The notes: generated by a model from the sequence alone, not told the origin. Positions 31,784 to 41,662 are shown, counted from the stretch's first letter. The stretch is DNA of 47,920 nucleotides from Chthoniobacter flavus Ellin428 (GCF_000173075.1 NZ_ABVL01000038.1:1-47920); one strand, 5' to 3'. Translations and numbers: made by a program.

Positions 31784-34474
31784 ATGCCCGAAGTCCTTGA
31801 GCCCAGTGCTCCTCCTGTCATCTCCAATGCACCTCTCGAACCCATTCGTGTTCGGGCGAAGTTCTTTTTCGAAGGGGACAAGAAATGGTTCATCAAGGGG
31901 GTGACCTATGGGCCCTTCGCGCCCGATGCGGCCGGCGATTTCGTCGGCGATCCGGAAAAGGCGAAGCGCGATTTCACGCTCATGCAGGCCATGGGGGTGA
32001 ACCTGCTGCGTATTTATCATATTCCGCCGCGCTGGTTCCTGGACCTGGCGAAGGAGTTCCGCTTGCGCGTGCTCATTTCGATCCCGTGGGCCGAGCACGT
32101 CGAGTTTCTCAACAACCCGAAGATTCGCCGGCAGGTGGAGCAGACGATTCGCGAGGGCGTGGCCAGGAACAAGGGGCACGAGGCCATCTTCGGCTATTAT
32201 GTGGGCAACGAGATTCCCTACGCGATGGTCCGCTGGCTCGGCGCGCGGCGGGTCATTGAGTTCGTCGAGAAGCTCATCCGCATGGCGCGGGAGGCGGATC
32301 CGCGGGCACTCTATAGCTACGCGGCTTATCCGCCCACGGAGTATCTGCTCCCGAGCAATGTCGATTTCGTTTCTTACAACGTCTATCTCGAGCGGCAGCG
32401 GGATTTTGAGAAGTATCTGGCGCGTTTGCAAAACCTTGCGGAAGACAAGCCGCTGATCTTTGGTGAGTTCGGTCTCGATACGATCCGCAAGGGCGAGCAG
32501 GAGCAGGCCGATGTGCTTTCGTGGCATCTCGAAAGCGTGGTCCGTGGCGGCGCCGCGGGGACGATCTTCTTTGCCTGGACGGACGAATGGTTCACCGGCG
32601 GGCATGACATCACGGACTGGGCCTTTGGCCTCGTGACGCGCGATCGCCAGCCGAAGAAGGCGTTTTACGAGCTGCAGAAGTATCTGCGTTGCGATGGTTC
32701 GATCACCGAGCGGGTGAAGCTGGAGCGGTATCCGCGGACGAGCGTGATCGTCTGCAGTTACAATGGTGGCAAGACGCTCAAGGACTGTCTCGAATCGCTG
32801 GATGAGGTGACCTATCCCGGGTTCGAGATCGTGCTGGTGGACGATGGCTCAAAGGATGATTCGCAGGCGCTCGTGAAGTCCTGGCTGGAGAAGCGGCAGG
32901 CGCGCTGCAGCGGGGTGGTGAAGGATGAGGCGGTGGCCTCGAACGTCACTGGCCAGCATCATGATGCGCGGGTGGAAGCTTACAGCGGGGGCGGGAAGCT
33001 GCCGGATTTTATCTGGATCGTGCAGCCGAACATGGGCCTGAGTTATGCCCGTAATGCCGGAGCGCATGCGGCGACCGGCGAGGTGTTCGCTTACACGGAT
33101 AGCGACTGCATGGCCGATCCGGATTGGCTCTATTACATGATCGGCACGCTGATCAGCGGAGATTATGTGGGCGTGGGTGGGCCGAATATCTCGCCGCCGG
33201 CGGTGAACTGGATTCAGGCCGCCGTCTCCGCGGCGCCGGGTGGACCGAGCCACGTGTTGCTGACCGACGTGGTGGCCGAGCACATTCCGGGCTGCAACAT
33301 GGCCTTCCATCGCGCGGCCTTTTACAGCGTGAGTGGCTTCGATACGGAATATCGCAAGGCGGGCGACGACGTGGATTTCTGCTGGCGCTTGCAGACGAAC
33401 GGCGGGGTGATCGCGTTCGCCCCGAGCGCCATCGTCTGGCATTACCGGCGCTTCACGCTGCAGGCCTTCCGCAAGCAGCAGGAAGGCTACGGCGAGGCGG
33501 AGTCGATGCTCCGGTTCAAGCACCTCATTTTCTTCGGCCCGACGGGCACGGCGAAATGGAAGGGGCAGATTTATGGGGCGCCGCGGTTCACGTGGCTCTT
33601 CAACAAGCCGATCATTTATCACGGTGTCTTCGGGCACGGGCTTTTCCAGTCGATCTATCCCACGCCGCAGAGCGAACTCGCGGCGTATCTGAGCAGCATC
33701 GAATTCGTCGTCCTCACCGGCTTCATCGCCGTGTTGGGTTGGCCACTGGAGAAGCTGCGCATGGTGCCGCTGCTCATGTTCCTCGGCACTTTCCTCGTGG
33801 CGCTGAGTTACATGATTCACGCGCGCATCGAGGCGAAGTTCGACACCATTCCCGCGCGCTTGCTGGTGGCGTTTCTCGCTTTCATGCAGCCGCTCGGGCG
33901 CGGTTGGGCGCGGTATTTCACCTGGCTCAAGTACAAGGTCACTCCGACCAAGGTTATCGCGCGTCCCGAGGCGGGGCTCATCGCCGGGGCGCACAAGGGC
34001 AGCATCTCGAAGCTCGATTTCTGGAATGAGACCGGCAAGGGCCGCGAGCAATTGCTCACGGAGATCTTCCAATTGCTCGAGGACGAGGGCTGGAACTATT
34101 CCGCCGATACCGGGTGGAAGGATTGGGATATCCAGATTTACGGCAACCAATTCTGGAGCATCAGCGTGCGCACGGTGACGGAGTATCACGGCGGGCCGAA
34201 GTGCCTGACGCGCGTGCACTTGCTCTATCACGCCGTGGCGACGACGTATCTCATCAACGCGGTCATCCTCGCGGTGCTGCTCTATCGCGCGGCCTTCGCG
34301 CAGCAACACCACAACGACGTGTGGCTGTGGGGGCTCTATGTGATCCTGCTCGGTTCGTTTGCCCTGCGCGCCCGCCGGCTCAAGCGCCGCGTTGCGGATC
34401 TGGTGATTCACGCCACGCAGAGTTGCGAGCTGATGCGGGTCTTCGGTGCGGCGAGCAAGCCGGCGCCGAAGTGA
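31784..34474 (+). CDS. Glycosidase-glycosyltransferase family 2 fusion, membrane-bound
   Basis: The 896-residue product joins two enzymes. Residues ~20-300 form a TIM-barrel glycosidase of the GH2/GH5 clan, with the acid/base in VGNEIPY (E143) and the nucleophile in IFGEFG (E228). Residues ~318-600 are a GT2 domain: SVIVCSYNGG, VDDGS at 352-356, TDSD at 438-441, GDDVD at 526-530 and QQEGYGEAE. Two membrane helix pairs follow (about 645-690 and near 830-865) with a cytoplasmic-looking stretch between them. It probably makes or remodels a polysaccharide at the inner membrane, with hydrolysis or transglycosylation and synthesis coupled. No signal peptide is seen ahead of the barrel. Confidence 0.85.
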   Translation: MPEVLEPSAPPVISNAPLEPIRVRAKFFFEGDKKWFIKGVTYGPFAPDAAGDFVGDPEKAKRDFTLMQAMGVNLLRIYHIPPRWFLDLAKEFRLRVLISIPWAEHVEFLNNPKIRRQVEQTIREGVARNKGHEAIFGYYVGNEIPYAMVRWLGARRVIEFVEKLIRMAREADPRALYSYAAYPPTEYLLPSNVDFVSYNVYLERQRDFEKYLARLQNLAEDKPLIFGEFGLDTIRKGEQEQADVLSWHLESVVRGGAAGTIFFAWTDEWFTGGHDITDWAFGLVTRDRQPKKAFYELQKYLRCDGSITERVKLERYPRTSVIVCSYNGGKTLKDCLESLDEVTYPGFEIVLVDDGSKDDSQALVKSWLEKRQARCSGVVKDEAVASNVTGQHHDARVEAYSGGGKLPDFIWIVQPNMGLSYARNAGAHAATGEVFAYTDSDCMADPDWLYYMIGTLISGDYVGVGGPNISPPAVNWIQAAVSAAPGGPSHVLLTDVVAEHIPGCNMAFHRAAFYSVSGFDTEYRKAGDDVDFCWRLQTNGGVIAFAPSAIVWHYRRFTLQAFRKQQEGYGEAESMLRFKHLIFFGPTGTAKWKGQIYGAPRFTWLFNKPIIYHGVFGHGLFQSIYPTPQSELAAYLSSIEFVVLTGFIAVLGWPLEKLRMVPLLMFLGTFLVALSYMIHARIEAKFDTIPARLLVAFLAFMQPLGRGWARYFTWLKYKVTPTKVIARPEAGLIAGAHKGSISKLDFWNETGKGREQLLTEIFQLLEDEGWNYSADTGWKDWDIQIYGNQFWSISVRTVTEYHGGPKCLTRVHLLYHAVATTYLINAVILAVLLYRAAFAQQHHNDVWLWGLYVILLGSFALRARRLKRRVADLVIHATQSCELMRVFGAASKPAPK

Positions 34475-34480
34475 TGTGGG

Positions 34481-34602
34481 GAGTGATCAGTGATCAGTAA
34501 TCAGTGATCAGTAATCAGTGATTAGTAATCAGTGATTAGTAATCAGTAATCGCGGCTATGAAACTGATCACTGATTACTAAATACTGATTACTTTTTCTT
34601 GG
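34481..34602. repeat. Heptamer tandem repeat AGTRATY forming a hairpin
   Basis: About nine AGTGATC/AGTAATC/AGTGATT units (34485-34552) are followed, after GCGGCTATGAA, by the inverted ACTGATC/ACTGATT units to 34593. A TTTTT run comes next (34594-34598), so the structure could end transcription of the GT2 fusion gene just ahead of queA. Confidence 0.8.
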
Positions 34603-34607
34603 ACAAC

Positions 34608-35576
34608 ATGCTCCTCACCAGCGACTACGACTACTCCCTCCCCGACGACCTGATCGCGAGCCATCCGCTCGCCCGTCGCGAGGACTCGCGCATGATGGTG
34701 CTGCACCGTGCGGAGCAGCGCATCGAGCATCGGTTTTTTCGCGAATTTCCGGGTTTCCTGCGCGCGGGGGATCTGGTGGTGCTGAATGATACCCGGGTGA
34801 TTCCCGCGCGCGTCTTCGCCGATGGTGGAAAGATCGAATTGCTGTTTCTCGAGACCGTCCGCGAGGACACTTGGAAGTGCCTCGTGAAGCCCGGGCGCAA
34901 GATGCGGCTCGGCGCGACGGTGCAGATTCGCGGCGTGACCGGGACCGTGGAGGAGATTCTGCCGGACGGTGAGCGGATCATCGCTTTCACCGGTCCGGTC
35001 GATCTGGACGCCGCGGGCGAACTTCCGTTGCCGCCCTATTTCGCTCGTGCGGTCGAGCCCGCGGATTCGGAACGCTACCAGACGGTCTTCGCCCGTGAGC
35101 GAGGCGCGGTCGCGGCGCCCACCGCCGGGCTGCATTTTACGCCGGAGATTCTCGCCCAGGTGCCCCATACCTTTGTGACCTTGCACGTGGGCGTGGGTAC
35201 GTTTCGTCCGGTGCAAGTGGACGACCTCACGCAACATCGCATGCACTCCGAGCGCTTCCGCATCAGCGAGGAAAGTGCGCGGGCCATTAACGCCGCCCAG
35301 CGGCTCGTGGCCATCGGCACGACCACGGCGCGCGTCCTGGAGTCCCAAGGGCTGCCGGTTTCCGCCTGCGAAAGCAGCACCGACATTTTCATCTACCCGC
35401 CGTATCAGCCGCGGGCGGTGGGCGCGTTGCTCACCAATTTCCACCTGCCGAAGAGCACGCTCCTGATGCTGGTCAGCGCCCTCGCGGGCCGTGAATTTGT
35501 CCTCCGCGCCTACGCGGAAGCCATCGCCCAGCGCTACCGCTTTTACAGCTACGGCGACTGTATGCTCATTTTGTAG
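34608..35576 (+). CDS. queA: S-adenosylmethionine:tRNA ribosyltransferase-isomerase
   Basis: The 322-residue product makes epoxyqueuosine in tRNA anticodons from preQ1-tRNA and SAM. It opens with SDYDYSLPDDLIASHPLARRE, has VLNDTRVIPAR, the LPLPPYFAR block, APTAGLHFT, FVTLHVGVGTFRPV and the C-terminal LLTNFHLPKSTLLMLVSALAG and YRFYSYGDCMLI, all QueA hallmarks. Length is slightly short of the usual 340-350 but complete. An in-frame TTG lies nine bases ahead of the ATG chosen. Upstream sequence is a heptamer hairpin. Confidence 0.95.
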   Translation: MLLTSDYDYSLPDDLIASHPLARREDSRMMVLHRAEQRIEHRFFREFPGFLRAGDLVVLNDTRVIPARVFADGGKIELLFLETVREDTWKCLVKPGRKMRLGATVQIRGVTGTVEEILPDGERIIAFTGPVDLDAAGELPLPPYFARAVEPADSERYQTVFARERGAVAAPTAGLHFTPEILAQVPHTFVTLHVGVGTFRPVQVDDLTQHRMHSERFRISEESARAINAAQRLVAIGTTTARVLESQGLPVSACESSTDIFIYPPYQPRAVGALLTNFHLPKSTLLMLVSALAGREFVLRAYAEAIAQRYRFYSYGDCMLIL

Positions 35577-35723
35577 ACTTTAAGACGCGGAAGGGGCCCT
35601 TTCTCTGTAAAAAGCGGAGCATCTTTACAATTCCTTAACAATTTTCCGGTTGCGTGCTCATACGCACTTAACACTCGGCGTGTTCACTATGGGGCAGAGC
35701 TTGCGATCAACCCCGCAGGCGAA

Positions 35724-35942
35724 ATGAATATGATCGCTCTTCCCATCCAGCCCAAGTCCTCGGTGCACAGCCGCCCGTCCTTCCGTATGCTGTGTGCGTG
35801 GTGTGAACAGACGATCGAGCGCAACAACCCCCCAGCCGGTCCGTTGATGGGAAATTCTCATGGGATTTGCGCTCCCTGCGCACGGCAGCACTTTGGGTTG
35901 GACCTGGAAGCGATCGCCGCCGAAGCGCAACTCTGCGCGTAA
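35724..35942 (+). CDS. Small protein with two CXXC pairs
   Basis: The 72-residue product carries CAWC near residues 24-27 and CAPC near 49-52, 21 residues apart, as in a zinc ribbon or treble-clef. MLCAWCEQTIE and GNSHGICAPCARQH are the core; a hydrophilic N-terminus and LDLEAIAAEAQL follow. No signal peptide. Could bind zinc and act in regulation. It lies alone between queA and the PEP-CTERM gene; the regions on each side (about 150 and 230 bases) hold nothing recognised. Confidence 0.6.
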   Translation: MNMIALPIQPKSSVHSRPSFRMLCAWCEQTIERNNPPAGPLMGNSHGICAPCARQHFGLDLEAIAAEAQLCA

Positions 35943-36172
35943 CTCGCTGCCCCCAACGGAGGGACGCGCTCCTGCGCGTGCCGAGATTGGTGAACGTGGC
36001 GTTCAACCCGAGATGGTCACGTCACGGTGGCGGAATCGGAGCCCAGAATTTTCCCCACGGAATTCTCCGCGTGCTGAACTCAACTATTTGCGCATAGTGG
36101 AAAACACGACATTTCACCAAAGCGTCACCGACCCGTAGTCGGATTGTCACATGGCCCGCTTACGAGCAGGCG

Positions 36173-38273
36173 ATGCCCAATCCATCTTGTTCGTTCCGTC
36201 GTGCCGGCGCCTCGCGTCGGCTGTATTTCCCCACCAGTATCTGTGCCGGTATTTTGCTGGCCGGCGTGCTCGCCGATCGCGCCGCTGCCCAGAGCTTCAC
36301 CGCCGGTGATATCGTAGTTAGCCGTAGCACTTACACCGGAGTTTCCGGGAGTGTTCCCGTTCCCTGGCACGCTGCCCAACGGCTCGGCCTCGGTGGCGGA
36401 TGGTTCCTTCCCCAATGTCTTCAATAACGAGACTCCGGATGCTTCCTTCGGCATCACCTCGCCGATCTTCATCGACCAACTTACACCCACCGGCGCTTCC
36501 ACCGGAGTGAGTATCAATGTCACGAATCTGGTCCAGACCCAATTGGGCGCGAACCTGACGACCAGCTTTCCGTCGAAGTCGGAGCTCGGCTTGAGCCTGA
36601 CGCCGGACGGCACGGCGCTGACGTTCATGGGCTATGGCGCCGCCGCCAATCAGCTCGATGTCTCCAATTCGAATACGCCCGGACACATCGATATCACCAA
36701 TCCGATCAACTCGCAGGGCGTCCTGAGCAATCAGCGCGATATCGCGGAGCTGAGCTATCAGGGCAATATCCAGCTCACTACGACCAATGCGTATTCCGGG
36801 AACAACGGGCGCAACGTCGTCCTTGGCTCCAATGGCAACTATTACATGGTCGGCAACGCCGGTAACAACGGCAAGAGCCTTTCCTTCACTTCCGGCGCGG
36901 TGACGATCGCCAGCGGCAGCGATGAGGTGACGCTCTCGGGTTCCGGAAAAAATACCACGGCCAACATGTATGTGGGCGCGCCGGTCAGCGGGACGAACAT
37001 TCCGACCGGTGCTTACGTGACCTCCATTGTCGATCAGACGCATTTCCTGATCAACGCGAATGCCACCGGCACAGCGAGCGGCGCCTACGTGGCGAATGAA
37101 GGCGCCTTTCAACTTACTGGGGTGAGCTTCAGCAACACCAGTTCGACGGTGACGGTGGCGGATACCTCGAAGCTGGCCGCCGGCATGCCGCTGACGGGGA
37201 CGAACTTCGCGGCGAACAGCTACATTCAGTCCATCACCGATGCGACTCACTTCGTAGTGAATACGCTGCCCACGGGCAGCGCCACGGGCTCCAGTTATGT
37301 GGCTGCGGTCTCGAACTCGATGCTCAGCGACAATACCGGTGTCCAGATGATCACGAAGGGGACCAATGATACGACGGGCTCGAACGTCGCTGCTGTCACC
37401 AACAGCACGGCCGTGGGCAAGGTCAACGGTACCTATGGTTCGGCCACCGGCTATCAGCGCGGCTTTACCCTGTCCCAAGTCCCGGGGCAAACGGACGACA
37501 AATCCGGCAAAGACAATAACTACCGTGGCCTGACCGACTATAACAACGCGGTCTACGTGACCAAGGGTAGCGGTGGCAACGGCCTCGATGCGGTGTATCA
37601 GGTCAATCCGAATGGTGGCGGTTATGTGGCGCCGGGATCGAGTGCCGGATTGGCGACCTCCGCCACCGCGGGCACCGCGAGCATCAATCCGCTTCCGGGC
37701 TGGCCGACGACCAGCACGGGCGCCAATGAAGGCGCGACCAACGGTTCGACGGTCTATCATCCGTTCGGCATCTGGTTCGCGAACGACACCACGCTCTATG
37801 TCGGTGATGAAGGCCTGGCCGGTAGCACCAATGCGGCGGCGGGCGGCCTGCAAAAGTGGAGCTGGAACGGCACCTCGCAACAGTGGATGCTGGATTACAC
37901 CCTGGCGGCGAGCACCATCGCCAGTTACGCCGTCGGCGGCATCGGCACGCTGCAAGCGGAAGGCCTGCGCAACATCACCGGCAAGGTCAATGGTGACGGC
38001 ACGGTGACCATCTATGGCATCACCTCCACCACCGGCCAGACGTTGAACGACGAGGGCGCGGACCCGAACCAGTTGGTTTCCATCACGGATACCCTGTCGA
38101 CGACCTCTCTACCGACCGGCGAGAATTTCGATGTCCTCGAGACCGCCGCCGATGGCGACGTGCTTCGCGGTGTCTCGTTCGCTCCGTCCGCGGTTCCCGA
38201 ACCTGGTTCAATGACCCTGCTCTTCGCGGGGGTGGCGCTCCTCGGCGGTTATCGCCGCCGGCGCCAGGCCTGA
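36173..38273 (+). pseudogene. PEP-CTERM surface protein with a frameshift near its N-terminus
   Basis: The first frame gives a signal peptide (YFPTSICAGILLAGVLADRAAA) and QSFTAGDIVVSRSTYTG. From about 36340 the continuation (FPFPGTLPNGSASVADGSF, then FNNETPDASFGITSPIFIDQ and a long Gly/Asn/Thr/Ser-rich beta body) is read in the next frame to 38273. One extra base at about 36330-36360 would account for it. The C-terminus has the sorting signal VPEPGSMTLLFAGVALLGG and basic RRRR tail, so the protein is meant for exosortase-dependent surface display; residues 180-320 (of the long frame) contain two similar segments with TSIVDQTHFLIN and QSITDATHFVVN. Intact length would be about 700 residues. 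Confidence 0.82.
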
Positions 38274-38318
38274 GCCGCCGACTGGGAAAAAGATTTAGTT
38301 GGGTAAAGCGTAGTTGAT

Positions 38319-38347
38319 CGGCCCTTCGAGTTTCACTCGAAGGGCCG
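38319..38347 (+). terminator. Strong hairpin after the PEP-CTERM gene, without a T run
   Basis: CGGCCCTTCGAGT at 38319-38331 and ACTCGAAGGGCCG at 38335-38347 form a perfect 13-pair stem with a three-base loop. No T tract follows, so it may stabilise the mRNA end rather than terminate alone. Confidence 0.55.
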
Positions 38348-38404
38348 AACTGCTTGGTGAGCGTTGGAGGCCACCGCGCCGGCGGTGCTGGATCAACCCG
38401 AGGC

Positions 38405-38710
38405 CTACTGAGCCGAGATCCGTTCCGGGTCGTCGACGTGATATGGATTACCGCTCAAGGAGCCATGAACAATCGGCTCGTCCTTGGGTTTTGCCGCATC
38501 TGCACCGGAGCCGGTGAGGGGACTTTCCGGCGTCTTCGACGCGCATGGAGCAGCAGGAGCGCTGACCGCCGGCCGGACGGCGAGCACGTGCGATTGTCCC
38601 GCAGTCGTGAGTAACATCGCCGCAACGGCGACGAAAGGAAGCGCGATGCAGACCCGCAACCAGATCGGTGAAGTCGGAATTGTCCCCAAAATACTCGTGA
38701 ATCGTTTCAT
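38405..38710 (-). CDS. Hypothetical single-pass membrane protein
   Basis: The 101-residue product has one hydrophobic helix (WLRVCIALPFVAVAAMLLTTAG, residues ~17-38) after a short basic N-terminus, then an Ala/Pro-rich, Lys/Asp-bearing outer tail with one Cys. No family is recognised. ATG 38710 is preferred to an earlier start since upstream residues are unlike coding sequence. It is 113 bases after the stop of the permease gene on the same strand, so it may be the last gene of the sugar operon or stand alone. Confidence 0.5.
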   Translation of the reverse strand: MKRFTSILGTIPTSPIWLRVCIALPFVAVAAMLLTTAGQSHVLAVRPAVSAPAAPCASKTPESPLTGSGADAAKPKDEPIVHGSLSGNPYHVDDPERISAQ

Positions 38711-38823
38711 GGTGGCAGCGGAATGACGCTTTGGGGGCAGCGGATCCATCCTTTCCGGCGCACGGTGCGCGAGCCACGTTTCAAGCCAGCGGAGATCGCG
38801 TGGCGATTTGGTAAATTCGAAAA

Positions 38824-40176
38824 CTAATCCGCAGCTTCGCCTCGGCGCCAGCGGCGGTGCCGGAGGGTATCGAGGAGGACGGCGACGAGAATCACCAGGC
38901 CGAGCACGACCTTGTGCGTGTAACTCTCGACGTTGGTCAGGTTCATGCCGTTTTGGATGACCGCGATGGTGAAAGCGCCGACGAGTGTGCCGAGCATGCG
39001 GCCTTCGCCGCCGGAGAGGCTGGTCCCGCCGACGACCACGGCGGCGATGATATAGAGCTCGTACATGTTACCGTAGGTGGGCGAGCCGCTCTTCAGTTGC
39101 GAGGCCATGATCACGCCGCCCAGCCCGGCGAGCAGGCCGCTGGCGGCGTAGGCGAAGAGGAGCACACGCCGCACGGGCACGCCGGAAAGTCGCGCCGCTT
39201 CCCGGTTGCCGCCCACCGCGTAAAGATAGCGTCCGAGGCGCATGCGCGACATGACGACATGCGCCAACCCATACAGAACGAGCATGAGCAGGACGGCATT
39301 CGGGATATGCAGGAAATCCGCCCCGCGGCCCAGCCAGACGAACGAGTCCGGAATCTGATAAATGGATTGGCCTTGGGCGAGCAGATAGGCGAGGCCGCTG
39401 CCGACGAGCATCATGGCCAGGGTGACGATGAAGGGTGGAATGCGGAAGAGCGTGATCATCCCGCCGGAGAAAGCGCCGACGAGTCCGCAGAGCAGAATCG
39501 CGGCGAGACAGGCGATCGTCATGCCTGTGGTGGAGGCGTGGGTGGCGCCGGCGTAGTCGCGAATGAAACGTGCGGCCAGCACGGCCGAGAGCGCGATGAG
39601 ACTGCCGACCGAAAGATCGATGCCGGCGGTGATGATGACCATGGTCATGCCGATGGCGATGATCGCGATGACGGCAATCTGGTTGGCGATGTTGAGCAGG
39701 TTTTCCGACTTGAGAAAATTCGGCCAGCGATAGGTCCGTGGCTTGACGATGCGCGGGTGACCCAGGGCAGGGAAGTCCGTCGGGATATCGGAGAAGACCA
39801 ACCAGGCGGCGGTCACTTGATTCCCGGCGATGGCATCGAGTGGCTTGTTGGTGGCCGCCAATTTTTGCAACACTTCGCGCGCGTCGCGTGGTTCGCCGAT
39901 GGCCACCGTCACTTGCAGGCCAGCAGCGGTGAGTTCCTGCTCGAGAGCTCGGGCAAAGACGGTGTCTTCGGCTTGCGACCGGGCGGCGATGAGCACCTGG
40001 CCGCCTTTGCCCGGCGCACGCACGAGGTCGGACGCCACCTGGTGCACGGCGGTTTCTCCCGTGGGCGTTTGTTCCGTGAGCGTGACCGTGCTGAAGAAAA
40101 CGCAGAGCAACAGCAGCACGAAGATCATGCCATAATCGGAGAGCAAACGCTGGAGGGCTGGCTTCATATCAGGCAA
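38824..40176 (-). CDS. RbsC-type sugar ABC permease with an added extracytoplasmic domain
   Basis: The 450-residue product forms the membrane channel of a ribose-type importer. From about residue 158 it is a standard RbsC/XylH permease: GMTMVIITAGIDLSVGS, FRIPPFIVTLAMM, YAVGGNREAARLSGVPV and GGTSLSGGEGRMLGT. Unusual is a 120-residue stretch (35-155) between the first helix and the second, with GGQVLIAARSQAEDTVFARA and LQVTVAIGEP: beta-alpha-beta units like half of a periplasmic binding protein. Normal RbsC is about 320 residues. The gene overlaps the ATPase gene stop by eight bases if ATG 40176 is used, or misses it if ATG 40167 is. Confidence 0.85.
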   Translation of the reverse strand: MPDMKPALQRLLSDYGMIFVLLLLCVFFSTVTLTEQTPTGETAVHQVASDLVRAPGKGGQVLIAARSQAEDTVFARALEQELTAAGLQVTVAIGEPRDAREVLQKLAATNKPLDAIAGNQVTAAWLVFSDIPTDFPALGHPRIVKPRTYRWPNFLKSENLLNIANQIAVIAIIAIGMTMVIITAGIDLSVGSLIALSAVLAARFIRDYAGATHASTTGMTIACLAAILLCGLVGAFSGGMITLFRIPPFIVTLAMMLVGSGLAYLLAQGQSIYQIPDSFVWLGRGADFLHIPNAVLLMLVLYGLAHVVMSRMRLGRYLYAVGGNREAARLSGVPVRRVLLFAYAASGLLAGLGGVIMASQLKSGSPTYGNMYELYIIAAVVVGGTSLSGGEGRMLGTLVGAFTIAVIQNGMNLTNVESYTHKVVLGLVILVAVLLDTLRHRRWRRGEAAD

Positions 40177-41662
40177 CGGCCAGCTGCATCATCTGCTCCT
40201 GCGTGGCGTGGGCCACATCGGCGATCTCGCCGGTAATGCGGCCATCGTGCATCACCAGGATGCGGTCGGCCATGCCGAGGACCTCGGGCATTTCGGAGCT
40301 GATCATGATGATCGCTTTGCCCTGCGCGGCGAGTTCGTTCATCAGCAGGTAAATCTCGTATTTCGCGCCGACATCAATGCCGCGAGTGGGTTCGTCGAAG
40401 ATCAGCACTTCGCAATCGCGGGCCAGCCATTTGGCGAGGACGACCTTTTGCTGGTTGCCGCCGGAAAGATTGCGCGCGTGCTGTTCCTGGTGGGGGACTT
40501 TGATGCGCAGCGTCTCGACGTAGCGTGCGAATTCCTCGCGTTCACCGCGCAGGTTGACGAAGCCATCGGCGGCCAGCCAATCGAGATTGGGCAGGCCGAA
40601 GTTTTCGCGAATCGAATGGCCAAGAATGAGGCCCTGGAGTTTGCGATCCTCGGTGAGCAGGCCGATTCCCGCGGCGATGGCGTCGCGCGGCGTGCGAATG
40701 GCGAGCGTCTGGCCGTCGAGTTGAATGTCACCGGCTTCGCGTCGATCGGCGCCGAAGATCAGCCGGACCACTTCCGTGCGACCGGCGCCGATGAGACCGG
40801 TGAGGGCGAGGATTTCACCGCGTCGCACCTCGAAAGAAACATCCCGTACCGCACGTCCGCGCTGCAGGCCGGTGACTTTGAGGCGCGACGGCCCGACGGC
40901 GACAGAGCGCTTGGGAAATTCGTCCTTCAACTCGCGCCCGACCATGAGCTCGATCATCTGCTGCCGGGTGAGTTCTCCGATCGGCCGTTCGCCGACGTTC
41001 GCGCCATCGCGCAGCACCGTCACGCGATCGGCGATGGTGAAGATCTCGTCGAGCCGATGACTGATATAGATCACCGCGATGCCCTGGCGGCGCAGATCGC
41101 GGATGATTTCGAAGAGCCGTTCGACCTCGTGCGAAGTGAGCGCGGCGCTCGGTTCATCCATGACGATGATGCGCGCATCGAAAGCCAGCGCCTTGGCGAT
41201 TTCCACGAGTTGCTGTTGCGCGGTGGTGAGGCGGCGGCAGGGCGCATCGAGATCGATCTGCACGCCCAGCCGGCGGAATAACTCCGCCGCCCGCTGGCGT
41301 TCGTGTTGCCGCTCGATAAATCCGGCCCGGGTGCGTTCCTGCCCGAGGAAGATATTCTCGCAGGCGGTGAGTCCGGGGACGAGATTGAACTCCTGGTAGA
41401 TGATGGCCACGCCGGCCGCGCGGGAATCGTGCGGCGCCTGGAAACGCATCTCCCGGCCGGAGATCGCGATGCTTCCCGCATCCGCACAGAAAGCCCCGCC
41501 GAGGATTTTCATGAGCGTGCTTTTGCCCGCGCCATTTTCGCCGAGCAAGGCGAGCACTTCGCCAGAGTGAAGTGTGAGGTCCACCCCGCGCAGGGCGCGC
41601 ACGCCGGGAAAGGACTTCACGATGCCGCGCATCTCGAGGAGCGGCGGCGCGGCTTCCGTCAT
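40169..41662 (-). CDS. RbsA-type sugar ABC transporter ATPase (two tandem ATPase domains)
   Basis: The 497-residue product powers a sugar importer. The first half has Walker A GENGAGKST, LTTAQQQLVEIAKAL as signature and IIVMDEPSAALT as Walker B. The second half has the degenerate GLIGAGRTE, then LSGGNQQKVVLAKWLARD, VLIFDEPTRGIDV and the final MISSEMPEVLGMADR, as in RbsA/MglA/XylG. It starts at ATG 41662, overlapping the AroE-like stop as ATGA; the apparent longer frame reaching into the aroE-like gene is caused by that gene's frameshift. It lies between the dehydrogenase and the permease in one operon. Confidence 0.92.
   Translation of the reverse strand: MTEAAPPLLEMRGIVKSFPGVRALRGVDLTLHSGEVLALLGENGAGKSTLMKILGGAFCADAGSIAISGREMRFQAPHDSRAAGVAIIYQEFNLVPGLTACENIFLGQERTRAGFIERQHERQRAAELFRRLGVQIDLDAPCRRLTTAQQQLVEIAKALAFDARIIVMDEPSAALTSHEVERLFEIIRDLRRQGIAVIYISHRLDEIFTIADRVTVLRDGANVGERPIGELTRQQMIELMVGRELKDEFPKRSVAVGPSRLKVTGLQRGRAVRDVSFEVRRGEILALTGLIGAGRTEVVRLIFGADRREAGDIQLDGQTLAIRTPRDAIAAGIGLLTEDRKLQGLILGHSIRENFGLPNLDWLAADGFVNLRGEREEFARYVETLRIKVPHQEQHARNLSGGNQQKVVLAKWLARDCEVLIFDEPTRGIDVGAKYEIYLLMNELAAQGKAIIMISSEMPEVLGMADRILVMHDGRITGEIADVAHATQEQMMQLAVA

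Noticed and set aside
36173..36427. A separate 84-residue gene ahead of the PEP-CTERM protein
   Set aside because: It supplies exactly the missing signal peptide and first strand of the PEP-CTERM protein; a one-base frameshift is simpler.
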